From the NCBI GenBank assembly GCA_913048145.1, contig CAJWVP010000165.1, positions 1 to 6,679 of the forward strand: a stretch of DNA of 6,679 bases. The letters are read 5' to 3'. Source of the stretch: an uncultured Rhodospirillaceae bacterium. GTDB taxonomy: Bacteria; Pseudomonadota; Alphaproteobacteria; Rhodospirillales; Casp-alpha2. The notes under the pieces are model-generated. The model had not been told where the DNA came from. It made no database searches and saw nothing but the letters and a program-made list of their open reading frames with translations. Below, piece by piece: positions 1 to 4,975 of this stretch. Within the stretch, counting starts at the first letter, position 1; each line of letters begins with the position of its first letter. A program made the translations under genes and the position numbers.

Positions 1-51
1 GTCTTTCCAGAAGTCGTTCTCGTACTCTTCCAGCTTCAAAACGCTCATCAT
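1..51 (-). CDS. N-terminus of an unidentified protein, cut by the left window edge
   Basis: The minus strand reads an ATG-ATG start followed by 15 further codons (MMSVLKLEEYENDFWKD) that run out of the window. A good Shine-Dalgarno AGGAG at 61-57 lies 5 nt before the first ATG and 8 nt before the second, so the second ATG (48-46) is an equally good or better start. The acidic and aromatic N-terminus is soluble-looking, with no signal peptide. Too little is present to name a family. It lies downstream of the GST-like gene on the same strand, about 150 nt away, so the two could share a transcript. That the start is real rests on the ribosome-binding site and the open frame; the function is unknown. 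Confidence 0.55.
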   Translation of the reverse strand, partial: MMSVLKLEEYENDFWKD

Positions 52-56
52 CGCGT

Positions 57-61
57 CTCCT
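57..61 (-). promoter_or_regulatory. Ribosome-binding site for the left-edge gene
   Basis: The minus strand reads GGACAGGAGACGCG before the tandem ATG codons. AGGAG is a strong Shine-Dalgarno core at correct spacing. It is the main support for treating the 17-codon fragment at the edge as a real gene start. Confidence 0.55.
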
Positions 62-102
62 GTCCATTGGATACGGCATTCTTGCAATGGCGTCATTTGG
101 GA

Positions 103-240
103 TCAAACTGGCGGCGTTTCATTGCTGGGTAGATGTTCCTGCCAGACACCACGTTGTTGCTTCACGAAATCAGCGAAGTCGAGGTGTGCGACGTAATAAT
201 CTACGACACGGACGCGCGCGCCGCCGTCGAAGCCGCCGGA
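103..240 (-). pseudogene. Protein-like coding remnant without a start codon
   Basis: On the minus strand, in a frame different from the GST-like gene, codons from about 240 down to a TGA at 105-103 read as a plausible protein tail of 45 residues. It includes VRVVDYYVAHLDFADF and then VKQQRGVWQEHLPSNE. The composition (aromatic, hydrophobic and charged residues in natural proportions) is unlike the arginine-rich readings usual for shadow frames. There is no ATG, GTG or TTG at which this stretch could begin. Upstream the same frame stays open through the GST gene, but looks like a shadow until a stop near 470. It may be the C-terminal relic of a lost gene, or the true C-terminus of the GST after a frameshift. 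I do not recognise the family. The complementary strand is also open here, so the call is tentative. Confidence 0.3.
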
Positions 241-866
241 TGGCCTTCCGTGGCTTCTCCGGCTAAGTGAAGCAGCAATTCCTTCAACGACGGCCGTTCC
301 GCTAGGCGATTGGCCCAGGCCGTGAGGATCGGGTGCGTACCGCGAAATTCGAACCCTTCCATGCGGTGTTCGATGTTCAGGGTTACGGCCAAGGTCAGCT
401 GCGCCATATTGAAGTCGCCGTTCATCAGCGGATGGCTGACGTTCTCCTCCCAGGTTTCGACCATGCGCTTAATCCGCGCGATCTCATGTGCGATGATCGT
501 CGGCGATTGCTCATCGGTGGCTCTCTTGAGTTCCCGGGACCAGACGGAAATGCCGTCCAGCATGCTGCGCGCCAGGCTTTCCAGACGGCGCGATTCCCAA
601 CCGTCCGGTCCTGCCGGATGATCGAACCGGGGATGACCATCCAGGTGATCGAGGTAAGCACAGATTAATTGCGAACCTTCCAACCCCATGCCGTTGTCTA
701 AAATCAGATACGGCACCCGGCCTGACGGGTTGACTTGATAATAGGGACTATCGATGGTCCGGGTTTTAGCGGGTATTACCGTGATCCGATCCTGGAGGCT
801 TTTCTCCAAGATTATGATCCGTGCCATGAAGCCGAAGGGACTGGTGGGCGTGGTGTGAAGTTCCAT
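201..866 (-). CDS. Glutathione S-transferase-like protein
   Basis: A 221-residue protein with the two-part GST layout. The N-terminal thioredoxin-like domain (about residues 1-75) starts MELHTTPTSPFGFMARI, where Ser9 in the SPF motif is the candidate catalytic residue. It carries the cis-proline segment NPSGRVPYL (46-54, Pro52) and the glutathione-site segment GLEGSQLI (61-68). A helical C-terminal domain follows, ending in the usual ANRLAERPSLKE segment. GSTs conjugate or remove glutathione on electrophiles in the cytosol; the substrate cannot be read here. In many relatives an acidic residue directly precedes the Ser of the glutathione-site motif; here it is Gly64, with Glu one place earlier. 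I chose the ATG at 866 because it puts the first beta strand at the N-terminus. A TTG at 902 would add 12 residues. Neither start has a clear Shine-Dalgarno. The gene is divergent from the flavoprotein gene. The last 20 or so residues are Ala-rich and overlap the remnant at 103-240, so the C-terminus may be altered. Confidence 0.85.
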   Translation of the reverse strand: MELHTTPTSPFGFMARIIILEKSLQDRITVIPAKTRTIDSPYYQVNPSGRVPYLILDNGMGLEGSQLICAYLDHLDGHPRFDHPAGPDGWESRRLESLARSMLDGISVWSRELKRATDEQSPTIIAHEIARIKRMVETWEENVSHPLMNGDFNMAQLTLAVTLNIEHRMEGFEFRGTHPILTAWANRLAERPSLKELLLHLAGEATEGHPAASTAARASVS

Positions 867-902
867 GGCCGAAAGCGTAAGGTCGCACCGACAGAGCCTC
901 AA
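867..902 (-). promoter_or_regulatory. Possible weak promoter for the GST-like gene, leaderless
   Basis: Reading the minus strand from 902, TTGAGG (4 of 6 match to the -35 consensus) is followed after exactly 17 nt by TACGCT (3 of 6 to -10), and then 7 nt to the ATG at 866. Transcription would therefore start at or very near the first base of the start codon. This would fit the absence of a Shine-Dalgarno. The -10 match is poor and the pattern could be chance. Confidence 0.2.
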
Positions 903-947
903 CGGCGACGCGTTTCATGGGGGAAAACGGACAACAGGTGTCAGGCT

Positions 948-976
948 TTGTCGGGTCGGGCCGGTTCCGCTATGTT
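948..976 (+). promoter_or_regulatory. Possible promoter for the flavoprotein operon, leaderless
   Basis: TTGTCG at 948-953 (4 of 6 to -35) and TATGTT at 971-976 (4 of 6 to -10) are separated by 17 nt. The expected transcription start, about 7 nt after the -10, falls on the ATG at 983, which has no good Shine-Dalgarno. If real, the mRNA would be leaderless. Matches are modest, so this is a hypothesis rather than a call. Confidence 0.3.
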
Positions 977-982
977 CTTGGG

Positions 983-2605
983 ATGAGGGGAAAACATGAA
1001 TATGACGTCGCTATCGTCGGTTCCGGCGCGGCGGGATTGAGCGCGGCGCTCCGGGCAGCCCATCTGGGGGCGAAGGCCCTAGTCATCGAAAAGGCGCCCA
1101 TCATCGGCGGCACCACGGCAATGTCCGGGGGCTGCATCTGGGTGCCGAACCATCACCATCAAGCGCGCCTGGGCGTTCAGGATTCGGTGGACGATGCCAT
1201 GAATTACATCCGTGCCGTTTCGCCGGCCGGTTGGCACAACGCGGAGGAGCCCCTGTGGCAGGCGTTCGTCGACGAAGCGCCGAAGATGCTGCGGTTCGTC
1301 GAAGACCAGACCCCCATCACCTTCAACCCAAACCGTGACCCCGACCCCTACGCGGAAGTGAACGGCGGCAAAGCCTTCGGGCGCAACGTTTCCGCTGGGC
1401 CTATACGTGCCGTCCAGGCGGGGGCTTGGAAAGACAAGATCCGCCGGCCCGCCGTGAACGTGGAACTGAGCTACGAGGAGGTGGTGGATACCTTTTTCTA
1501 CGCCCAGCCAAAGCGTTGGGCACTCAGGTTCGCGCCGCGCCTGTTCTGGCGGCGGTTGTGGGACAAACGGACGCGGGGCAACGCGCTGACTATCGGATTG
1601 CTGCGAGGCTGCATGGATGCTGGCGTCACCATATGGGCGGAGACGGCGGCAAAGCACCTGATAGTTCATGAGGGCGTGGTGACTGGGATTGACGTTGAAA
1701 GGGTGGGTGACGCCGTAGCCGTTGCCGCGAAGGTGGTGATCCTGGCGTCCGGCGGGTTTGAGTGGAATCCGGAGATGATGGCAAAATTTTTCCCAGGCCC
1801 CGTGGAGTGGACCGCTAGTCCCGACACCAACACCGGCGACGGCCAGTGCATGGCCGAGGCCGCAGGCGCGCAATTGGATCACATGGACCAGGCCCTGATC
1901 ATGGGGACGACGCCTGTGGAGTACGAAGGGCGGACCCATCACGGCTTGCCGGCGGCGGACTATTTCCTGCCGTATTCCATGATCGTAAACAAGCACGGCA
2001 AGCGCTTCATAAATGAAAAGCAGATGAATGTGGGCCTGGCGTTCGACGAACGCGACCCGAGAACGGGTGAGCCCCTGCATCTGCCGGCATGGCGCATCTA
2101 TGATGGCCAGTTTGCGGCGAAGTATCCGCACGCGCTGCCGAAGAAAGGCGTCGAAGGCAACCTCTTTCGCGCCGATACTCTGGCTGAGTTGGCGGCTCAG
2201 ATCGATGTTAATCCGACCGGTCTGGTGGAAACGGCCGCGCGCTTCAGTGAATTCGCCCGCGCCGGCGTGGATGAGGATTTTGGCCGCGGCGCCACCATCT
2301 GGGACCGGAACCGCGGGGGCGATCCGGACCACAAGCCGAACCCAACCCTCGGTACCATCGAGAAGGCGCCGTTCTATGCCATGCCCTTCAAGGCGAGCTT
2401 CTTGGCCACCAAGGGTGGGGCCAGGACGGACGCCAAGGCTCGCGTTCTAAAACCCGACGGCACGGTCCTGCCCGGCCTCTACGCGGCGGGCAACGTGACG
2501 GCGAACAGCTTCGGGTCCAAGGGCGTTGGAGCGGGCACGACACTGGGGCCGTGTCTCACTTGGGGTTACATTGCAGGCGGAGATGCGGCAAAATCTCTGA
2601 CATGA
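983..2605 (+). CDS. FAD-dependent dehydrogenase, KstD/fumarate reductase flavoprotein superfamily
   Basis: A 540-residue flavoprotein. The FAD-binding Rossmann motif GSGAAG is at residues 13-18, with the ribose-binding acidic residue Glu36 at the end of the second strand (LVIEK). SGGCIWVPNHH (48-58) matches the SGG-x-x-W-x-P-N motif of 3-ketosteroid 1-dehydrogenase-like proteins. VVILASGGFEWN (251-262), LPYSMIVNKHGKRFINE (329-345) and the C-terminal FAD motif GLYAAGNVTAN (498-508) complete the family pattern. Such enzymes desaturate or reduce C-C bonds next to a carbonyl or carboxylate. In known steroid dehydrogenases a Tyr lies in the C-terminal TYPGxGxTIGP-type segment; here it reads KGVGAGTTLGP with Gly514 in the Tyr place. 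Steroid 1-dehydrogenation is therefore doubtful and the substrate is open. The start at 983 places the beta strand correctly. An ATG at 917 would add 22 residues of unfamily-like sequence, and neither has a strong Shine-Dalgarno. There is no signal peptide. The stop overlaps the dioxygenase start (ATGA), implying coupled translation. Confidence 0.88.
   Translation: MRGKHEYDVAIVGSGAAGLSAALRAAHLGAKALVIEKAPIIGGTTAMSGGCIWVPNHHHQARLGVQDSVDDAMNYIRAVSPAGWHNAEEPLWQAFVDEAPKMLRFVEDQTPITFNPNRDPDPYAEVNGGKAFGRNVSAGPIRAVQAGAWKDKIRRPAVNVELSYEEVVDTFFYAQPKRWALRFAPRLFWRRLWDKRTRGNALTIGLLRGCMDAGVTIWAETAAKHLIVHEGVVTGIDVERVGDAVAVAAKVVILASGGFEWNPEMMAKFFPGPVEWTASPDTNTGDGQCMAEAAGAQLDHMDQALIMGTTPVEYEGRTHHGLPAADYFLPYSMIVNKHGKRFINEKQMNVGLAFDERDPRTGEPLHLPAWRIYDGQFAAKYPHALPKKGVEGNLFRADTLAELAAQIDVNPTGLVETAARFSEFARAGVDEDFGRGATIWDRNRGGDPDHKPNPTLGTIEKAPFYAMPFKASFLATKGGARTDAKARVLKPDGTVLPGLYAAGNVTANSFGSKGVGAGTTLGPCLTWGYIAGGDAAKSLT
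2602..2605 (+). other. ATGA stop/start overlap coupling flavoprotein and dioxygenase
   Basis: The flavoprotein TGA (2603-2605) shares bases with the dioxygenase ATG (2602-2604). No separate strong Shine-Dalgarno precedes the second ATG, so translation by reinitiation at the overlap is likely. This implies one transcript and coordinated amounts of the two enzymes. Confidence 0.85.
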
Positions 2606-3501
2606 ACGTTTCCGTCACCGCCCTCACGCCAACCTTTGGAGCCGAGATCACTGGCGTCGATTTGACCCGGCCTCTGGATGCAGGCACCGGCGATCTGATC
2701 GTTGACGCCATGGATCGCTACGCGGTGACGGTGATCCGGGGCGTTACCGTGAGCCAAGACGATCAAATAGCCTTCGCTAAGAACTTTGGGCCCCTGGACG
2801 CCATCAACGGCGTGCTACAAACGGACATCAAGCGGCGTGTGTCGGCGGAGTTGGTAGACATCTCCAACATGGATGAGGACAGCAATATCCTCGAATTGGA
2901 CGATCGGCGTCGTCTGTTCAACCTAGGCAATCGCTTGTGGCACACGGACTCGTCATTCAAGCGGATCGCGGCGAAATATTCCATGCTGCACGCCCACGCT
3001 GTGCCGCCGATCGCCGGTGAAACCCAGGTCTGCGATCTACGCGCCGCCTACGATGATCTTCCGGCGTATATGAAAGGCCAGATTGAGGATTTGGTCGCCG
3101 TGCATTCTATCTTTACGTCGAGGGCCTTGTTGGGGTTCGACAACTTCTCCCAGGAGGAACATCATCTCCTGCCGCCGATCCGTCGGCCTATGGTGCGGGT
3201 GCATCCAGGGTCGGGTCGCAAGACCCTTTACCTAGCGTCGCATATAGGGCGGATTTTGGGCCGCCCCGTGGCAGAGGGCCGGTTGCTGGTCCGTGACCTC
3301 ATGGAGCACGCGACCCAGCCGCAGTATATCTATACGCACCATTGGCGGATCGGTGACACGCTGATTTGGGATAATCGCTGCACCATGCACCGGGCCATGC
3401 CTTTCGACGAGTCCCGGTTCAAGCGCGATATGCGTCGCGCCACGGTGATGGAGACCGATTCGGCTCCCGTGGACGACCAGAACGCGGTGGCGACGGCTTG
3501 A
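2602..3501 (+). CDS. TfdA/TauD-family Fe(II)/2-oxoglutarate-dependent dioxygenase
   Basis: A 299-residue protein with the non-haem iron facial triad visible: His114 and Asp116 in WHTDSSF, and His263 in DNRCTMHRAMPFD. The 2-oxoglutarate-binding Arg follows in DMRRATV (Arg278 or Arg279). Other TfdA-like segments are QIAFAKNFGPL (55-65), ELVDISN (83-89), AAKYSMLHA, DLRAAYDDLP, GSGRKTLYLASH, PVAEGRLLVRDLMEHATQ and WRIGDTLIWDNR. From memory, these line up well with 2,4-dichlorophenoxyacetate dioxygenase TfdA, including nearly the same metal-ligand numbering (113, 115, 262). The protein therefore belongs to the TfdA/TfdA-alpha branch rather than to taurine dioxygenase proper. The reaction would use 2-oxoglutarate and O2 to hydroxylate a substrate, giving succinate and CO2; the substrate is not deducible and need not be a herbicide. 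The start at 2602 is fixed by the conserved N-terminus and the ATGA overlap with the flavoprotein. It is cytosolic. Confidence 0.9.
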   Translation: MNVSVTALTPTFGAEITGVDLTRPLDAGTGDLIVDAMDRYAVTVIRGVTVSQDDQIAFAKNFGPLDAINGVLQTDIKRRVSAELVDISNMDEDSNILELDDRRRLFNLGNRLWHTDSSFKRIAAKYSMLHAHAVPPIAGETQVCDLRAAYDDLPAYMKGQIEDLVAVHSIFTSRALLGFDNFSQEEHHLLPPIRRPMVRVHPGSGRKTLYLASHIGRILGRPVAEGRLLVRDLMEHATQPQYIYTHHWRIGDTLIWDNRCTMHRAMPFDESRFKRDMRRATVMETDSAPVDDQNAVATA

Positions 3502-3635
3502 TGCGCCGCCAGACCTTCAGGTTGGAGATCACGCAGCCGTTTACCGTGGTGACACCGAGTCTAGACCACAACCACGATGACGACGACTGCCGCAGCAAAA
3601 GGGACGTTTCGACAACAACGCGAAAGCGCCTGTAG
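3501..3635 (+). CDS. Doubtful 44-residue ORF coupled to the dioxygenase stop
   Basis: The dioxygenase stop TGA (3499-3501) shares its last base with an ATG, forming TGATG. The ORF that follows runs 44 codons to a TAG at 3633-3635. It begins MRRQTFRLEITQPFTVV and contains a His/Asp cluster (HNHDDDD, about residues 23-29) and then a basic, Thr-rich tail. The TGATG arrangement is a known reinitiation context, and the His/Asp cluster could bind metal. However, the codon use and composition do not look clearly selected, and I recognise no family. It may be only a chance open frame in the intergenic gap. Confidence 0.18.
   Translation: MRRQTFRLEITQPFTVVTPSLDHNHDDDDCRSKRDVSTTTRKRL
3546..3569. repeat. 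Short inverted repeat in the convergent gap
   Basis: GTGGT at 3546-3550 and ACCAC at 3565-3569 form a 5-bp stem with a 14-nt loop, downstream of the dioxygenase gene. No run of T follows on the plus strand, so it is at best a weak or factor-dependent termination structure. The rest of the gap 3502-3669 shows nothing else beyond the doubtful small ORF and the repeat at 3654-3673. Confidence 0.15.
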
Positions 3636-3653
3636 AGAACTCTCTCTTAATTG

Positions 3654-3673
3654 GTAACATTCTGAATTGTTAC
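3654..3673. repeat. Inverted repeat GTAACA/TGTTAC at the dehydrogenase stop
   Basis: A perfect 6-bp inverted repeat (3654-3659 with 3668-3673) with an 8-nt AT-rich loop overlaps the TAA stop (3672-3670) of the minus-strand dehydrogenase. It sits between two convergent genes, where a bidirectional terminator would be expected. The stem is short and A/T-rich and lacks a proper T-tract, so terminator function is uncertain. Confidence 0.22.
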
Positions 3674-4431
3674 TTTGCCGTCAAACGGATTGCGCCATCC
3701 AGGCGTACCGTTTCACCATTCATGTAAACATTGTCACACATGTGCAGAACGAGTTTGGCGTATTCCTGCGCTGAGCCGAGCCGCGCCGGGAACGGCACTG
3801 TCTTGCCCAAGCTTTCCTGAACCTCGTCCGGGAGGGCAAACAGCATAGGTGTGCTCATGATCCCGGGTGCGATGGTCAGCACCCGGATGCCGAAGCGCGC
3901 CAATTCGCGGGCCACGGGAATTGTCATGGCATGCACCCCGCCCTTGGATGCGGAGTACGCGGCTTGGCCGATTTGGCCTTCGAAAGCGGCAACGGAGGCT
4001 GTATTGATGATGATGCCCCTTTCCCCCGTTTCTAAAGTATCCAAATCCTGCATGGCCGCCGCCGCCAGGCGCAGGGTGTTGAAGGTGCCGATGAGGTTGA
4101 TGTTGATGACCTGGGCGAACTTTTGGAGATCCATGGGACCGTCGCGTCCAATCACCCGGGCAGCCGGACCGATCCCGGCGCAATTGACAACGATGCGCGC
4201 TGGACCGTAGGCGTCAGCGGCCGCCTTAATGGCCGATTCCATAGACGCCGCATCGGCCACGTCGCAGCCTATGCCGAAGCCACCTAGTTCATCACCTACG
4301 GCCTTGGCGCCTTCCTCGTTACGATCAAGGATAACAACTTTTGCACCACCGGCGGCAAGCGCGCGCGCCGTTGCCTCACCCAGCCCTGACGCCGCGCCTG
4401 TGACCACTGCTGCCAATCCGCTGATATCCAT
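3670..4431 (-). CDS. 3-hydroxyacyl-CoA dehydrogenase type-2-like SDR (HSD10 family)
   Basis: A 253-residue classical short-chain dehydrogenase. The NAD-binding motif TGAASGLG is at residues 11-18. Asp36 (LDR) at the end of the second strand points to NAD(H) over NADP(H). CDV (56-58), NCAG (83-86), Asn112, Ser146, Tyr159 and Lys163 (YSASK) give the full catalytic tetrad. APGIMSTPML and the C-terminal YMNGETVRLDGAIRL segment, together with the insert around GPMDLQKFAQVININLIGTF, resemble the HSD10/3-hydroxyacyl-CoA dehydrogenase type II group. That group oxidises short and 2-methyl-branched 3-hydroxyacyl-CoAs and some hydroxysteroids. Length fits the family (about 250-260). The start at 4431 is supported by a GGAG ribosome-binding site 8 nt upstream and by the family N-terminus; an ATG at 4488 would add 19 atypical residues. 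The gene is transcribed divergently from the DUF1232 gene and convergently with the dioxygenase. A role in branched-chain amino-acid or fatty-acid breakdown is inferred from family. Confidence 0.88.
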   Translation of the reverse strand: MDISGLAAVVTGAASGLGEATARALAAGGAKVVILDRNEEGAKAVGDELGGFGIGCDVADAASMESAIKAAADAYGPARIVVNCAGIGPAARVIGRDGPMDLQKFAQVININLIGTFNTLRLAAAAMQDLDTLETGERGIIINTASVAAFEGQIGQAAYSASKGGVHAMTIPVARELARFGIRVLTIAPGIMSTPMLFALPDEVQESLGKTVPFPARLGSAQEYAKLVLHMCDNVYMNGETVRLDGAIRLTAK

Positions 4432-4435
4432 TGCC

Positions 4436-4463
4436 TTAACTCCGCCGCAATTCTGTTTATACT
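4436..4463. promoter_or_regulatory. Back-to-back -10 elements in the divergent SDR/DUF1232 region
   Basis: The plus strand has TATACT at 4458-4463 (5 of 6 to the -10 consensus), 16 nt after TTAACT at 4436-4441 (4 of 6 to -35); it could drive the DUF1232 gene. The same AT-rich patch on the minus strand reads TATAAA (4461-4456), well placed to start an SDR transcript about 18 nt before its ATG, but with no recognisable -35. The two -10 elements overlap, so RNA polymerase binding in one direction would exclude the other. This is inferred from short motif matches. Confidence 0.35.
4440..4443 (-). promoter_or_regulatory. Ribosome-binding site deciding the SDR start
   Basis: The minus strand reads GGAGTTAAGGCA and then ATG. 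GGAG lies 8 nt upstream of the ATG at 4431, and the family N-terminus begins there. The upstream ATG at 4488 has no comparable site, so the shorter form is preferred. Confidence 0.6.
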
Positions 4464-4511
4464 TGGGTTCTATCTCTGGTGATATCATGGCTTATCGGAC
4501 GTGCAAGTAGC

Positions 4512-4901
4512 ATGAATTCGACCGATGAAATGGCTTCCCGCTTTACGATGAACGTGGATGATGGAGAGCAGTATGTCCGGGCCAATCTTGGTGGGAAAGT
4601 AAAACGCACGCTTGGCAAATTGAGTTTCGTGCGGGAGGCCGTGGCCGCCTACTATTGTGCCCGCGACCCGAAGACGCCGTTTCGTGTCAAGGCCGTGATC
4701 CTAACGGCCTTGGCTTATTTCGTCATGCCAGCGGACGGAATTCCAGACTTCATCGCGGTCCTCGGCTTCACGGATGATGCCGCCGTATTCTGGGCCGCCT
4801 ACCGCTTCATCGTGCCACACGTTAACGATGTGCATTGGGGCAAAGCCGTCACCTACCTGGATGCCAGCCAGCCACCGGCCAATGCTCAAATGCCCGATTG
4901 A
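4512..4901 (+). CDS. DUF1232 (YkvA-like) small protein
   Basis: A 129-residue protein with a C-terminal DUF1232 core at about residues 55-105. The hallmark YFVMPADGIPDFIAVLGFTDD (69-89) is present, with Pro73, Asp75, Ile77-Pro78-Asp79 and Asp88-Asp89. Hydrophobic stretches around 59-73 and 90-105 suggest membrane association, although family members are not classical transporters. The N-terminal third (1-50) is hydrophilic and unrecognised. The function of this widespread family is not established. I chose the ATG at 4512; a GTG at 4479 would add 11 residues and an ATG at 4530 would remove 6. None has a strong Shine-Dalgarno, so the start is uncertain. It lies 74 nt upstream of acetoacetyl-CoA synthetase on the same strand, so cotranscription is possible, although a candidate promoter lies in between. 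Confidence 0.82.
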   Translation: MNSTDEMASRFTMNVDDGEQYVRANLGGKVKRTLGKLSFVREAVAAYYCARDPKTPFRVKAVILTALAYFVMPADGIPDFIAVLGFTDDAAVFWAAYRFIVPHVNDVHWGKAVTYLDASQPPANAQMPD

Positions 4902-4911
4902 TGGCGCTGTC

Positions 4912-4940
4912 TTGATCCACGCTCTAGGCAATCACATACT
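4912..4940 (+). promoter_or_regulatory. Candidate sigma70-type promoter for acetoacetyl-CoA synthetase
   Basis: TTGATC at 4912-4917 (4 of 6 to -35) and CATACT at 4935-4940 (4 of 6 to -10) are separated by 17 nt. The predicted start near 4947 would give a leader of about 29 nt containing the AGAGG ribosome-binding site. This would allow expression independent of the DUF1232 gene upstream. Confidence 0.35.
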
Positions 4941-4963
4941 GCCCGCTAAGATGAGGACCTATC

Positions 4964-4968
4964 AGAGG
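4964..4968 (+). promoter_or_regulatory. Ribosome-binding site for acetoacetyl-CoA synthetase
   Basis: AGAGG at 4964-4968 lies 7 nt before the ATG at 4976. It supports that start, which also gives the family-typical N-terminus MTEPLWTPTPEQI. Confidence 0.6.
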
Positions 4969-4975
4969 TTTTGCC

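Noticed and set aside
133..270. A 45-codon plus-strand ORF (starts MFLPDTTLLLHEISEVEV) opposite the GST 3' end.
   Set aside because: It has no ribosome-binding site and is the codon-for-codon complement of the minus-strand reading at 103-240, so at most one of the two is real; the minus-strand reading looks more like a protein tail.
310..668. Two overlapping plus-strand ORFs of 103 and 111 codons within the GST gene.
   Set aside because: Both are antisense to the GST-like gene, lack ribosome-binding sites and have no recognisable domain.
1079..2332. A 417-codon open frame on the minus strand inside the flavoprotein gene.
   Set aside because: It is antisense to a gene with clear FAD motifs, has Arg/His/Pro-rich shadow composition and matches no family I recognise; long antisense frames are common in G+C-rich genes.
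3621..3645. Short hairpins (CGC-GAAA-GCG and GAGA-AC-TCTC) in the convergent gap, considered as terminators.
   Set aside because: The stems are only 3-4 bp, and the CTCTCTTAATT that follows is not a real T-tract; they would not be stable terminators.
4735..4875. DUF1232 hydrophobic segments considered as transmembrane helices of a transporter.
   Set aside because: The segments contain conserved Pro/Asp positions typical of DUF1232 and are too short and polar for a confident membrane topology.
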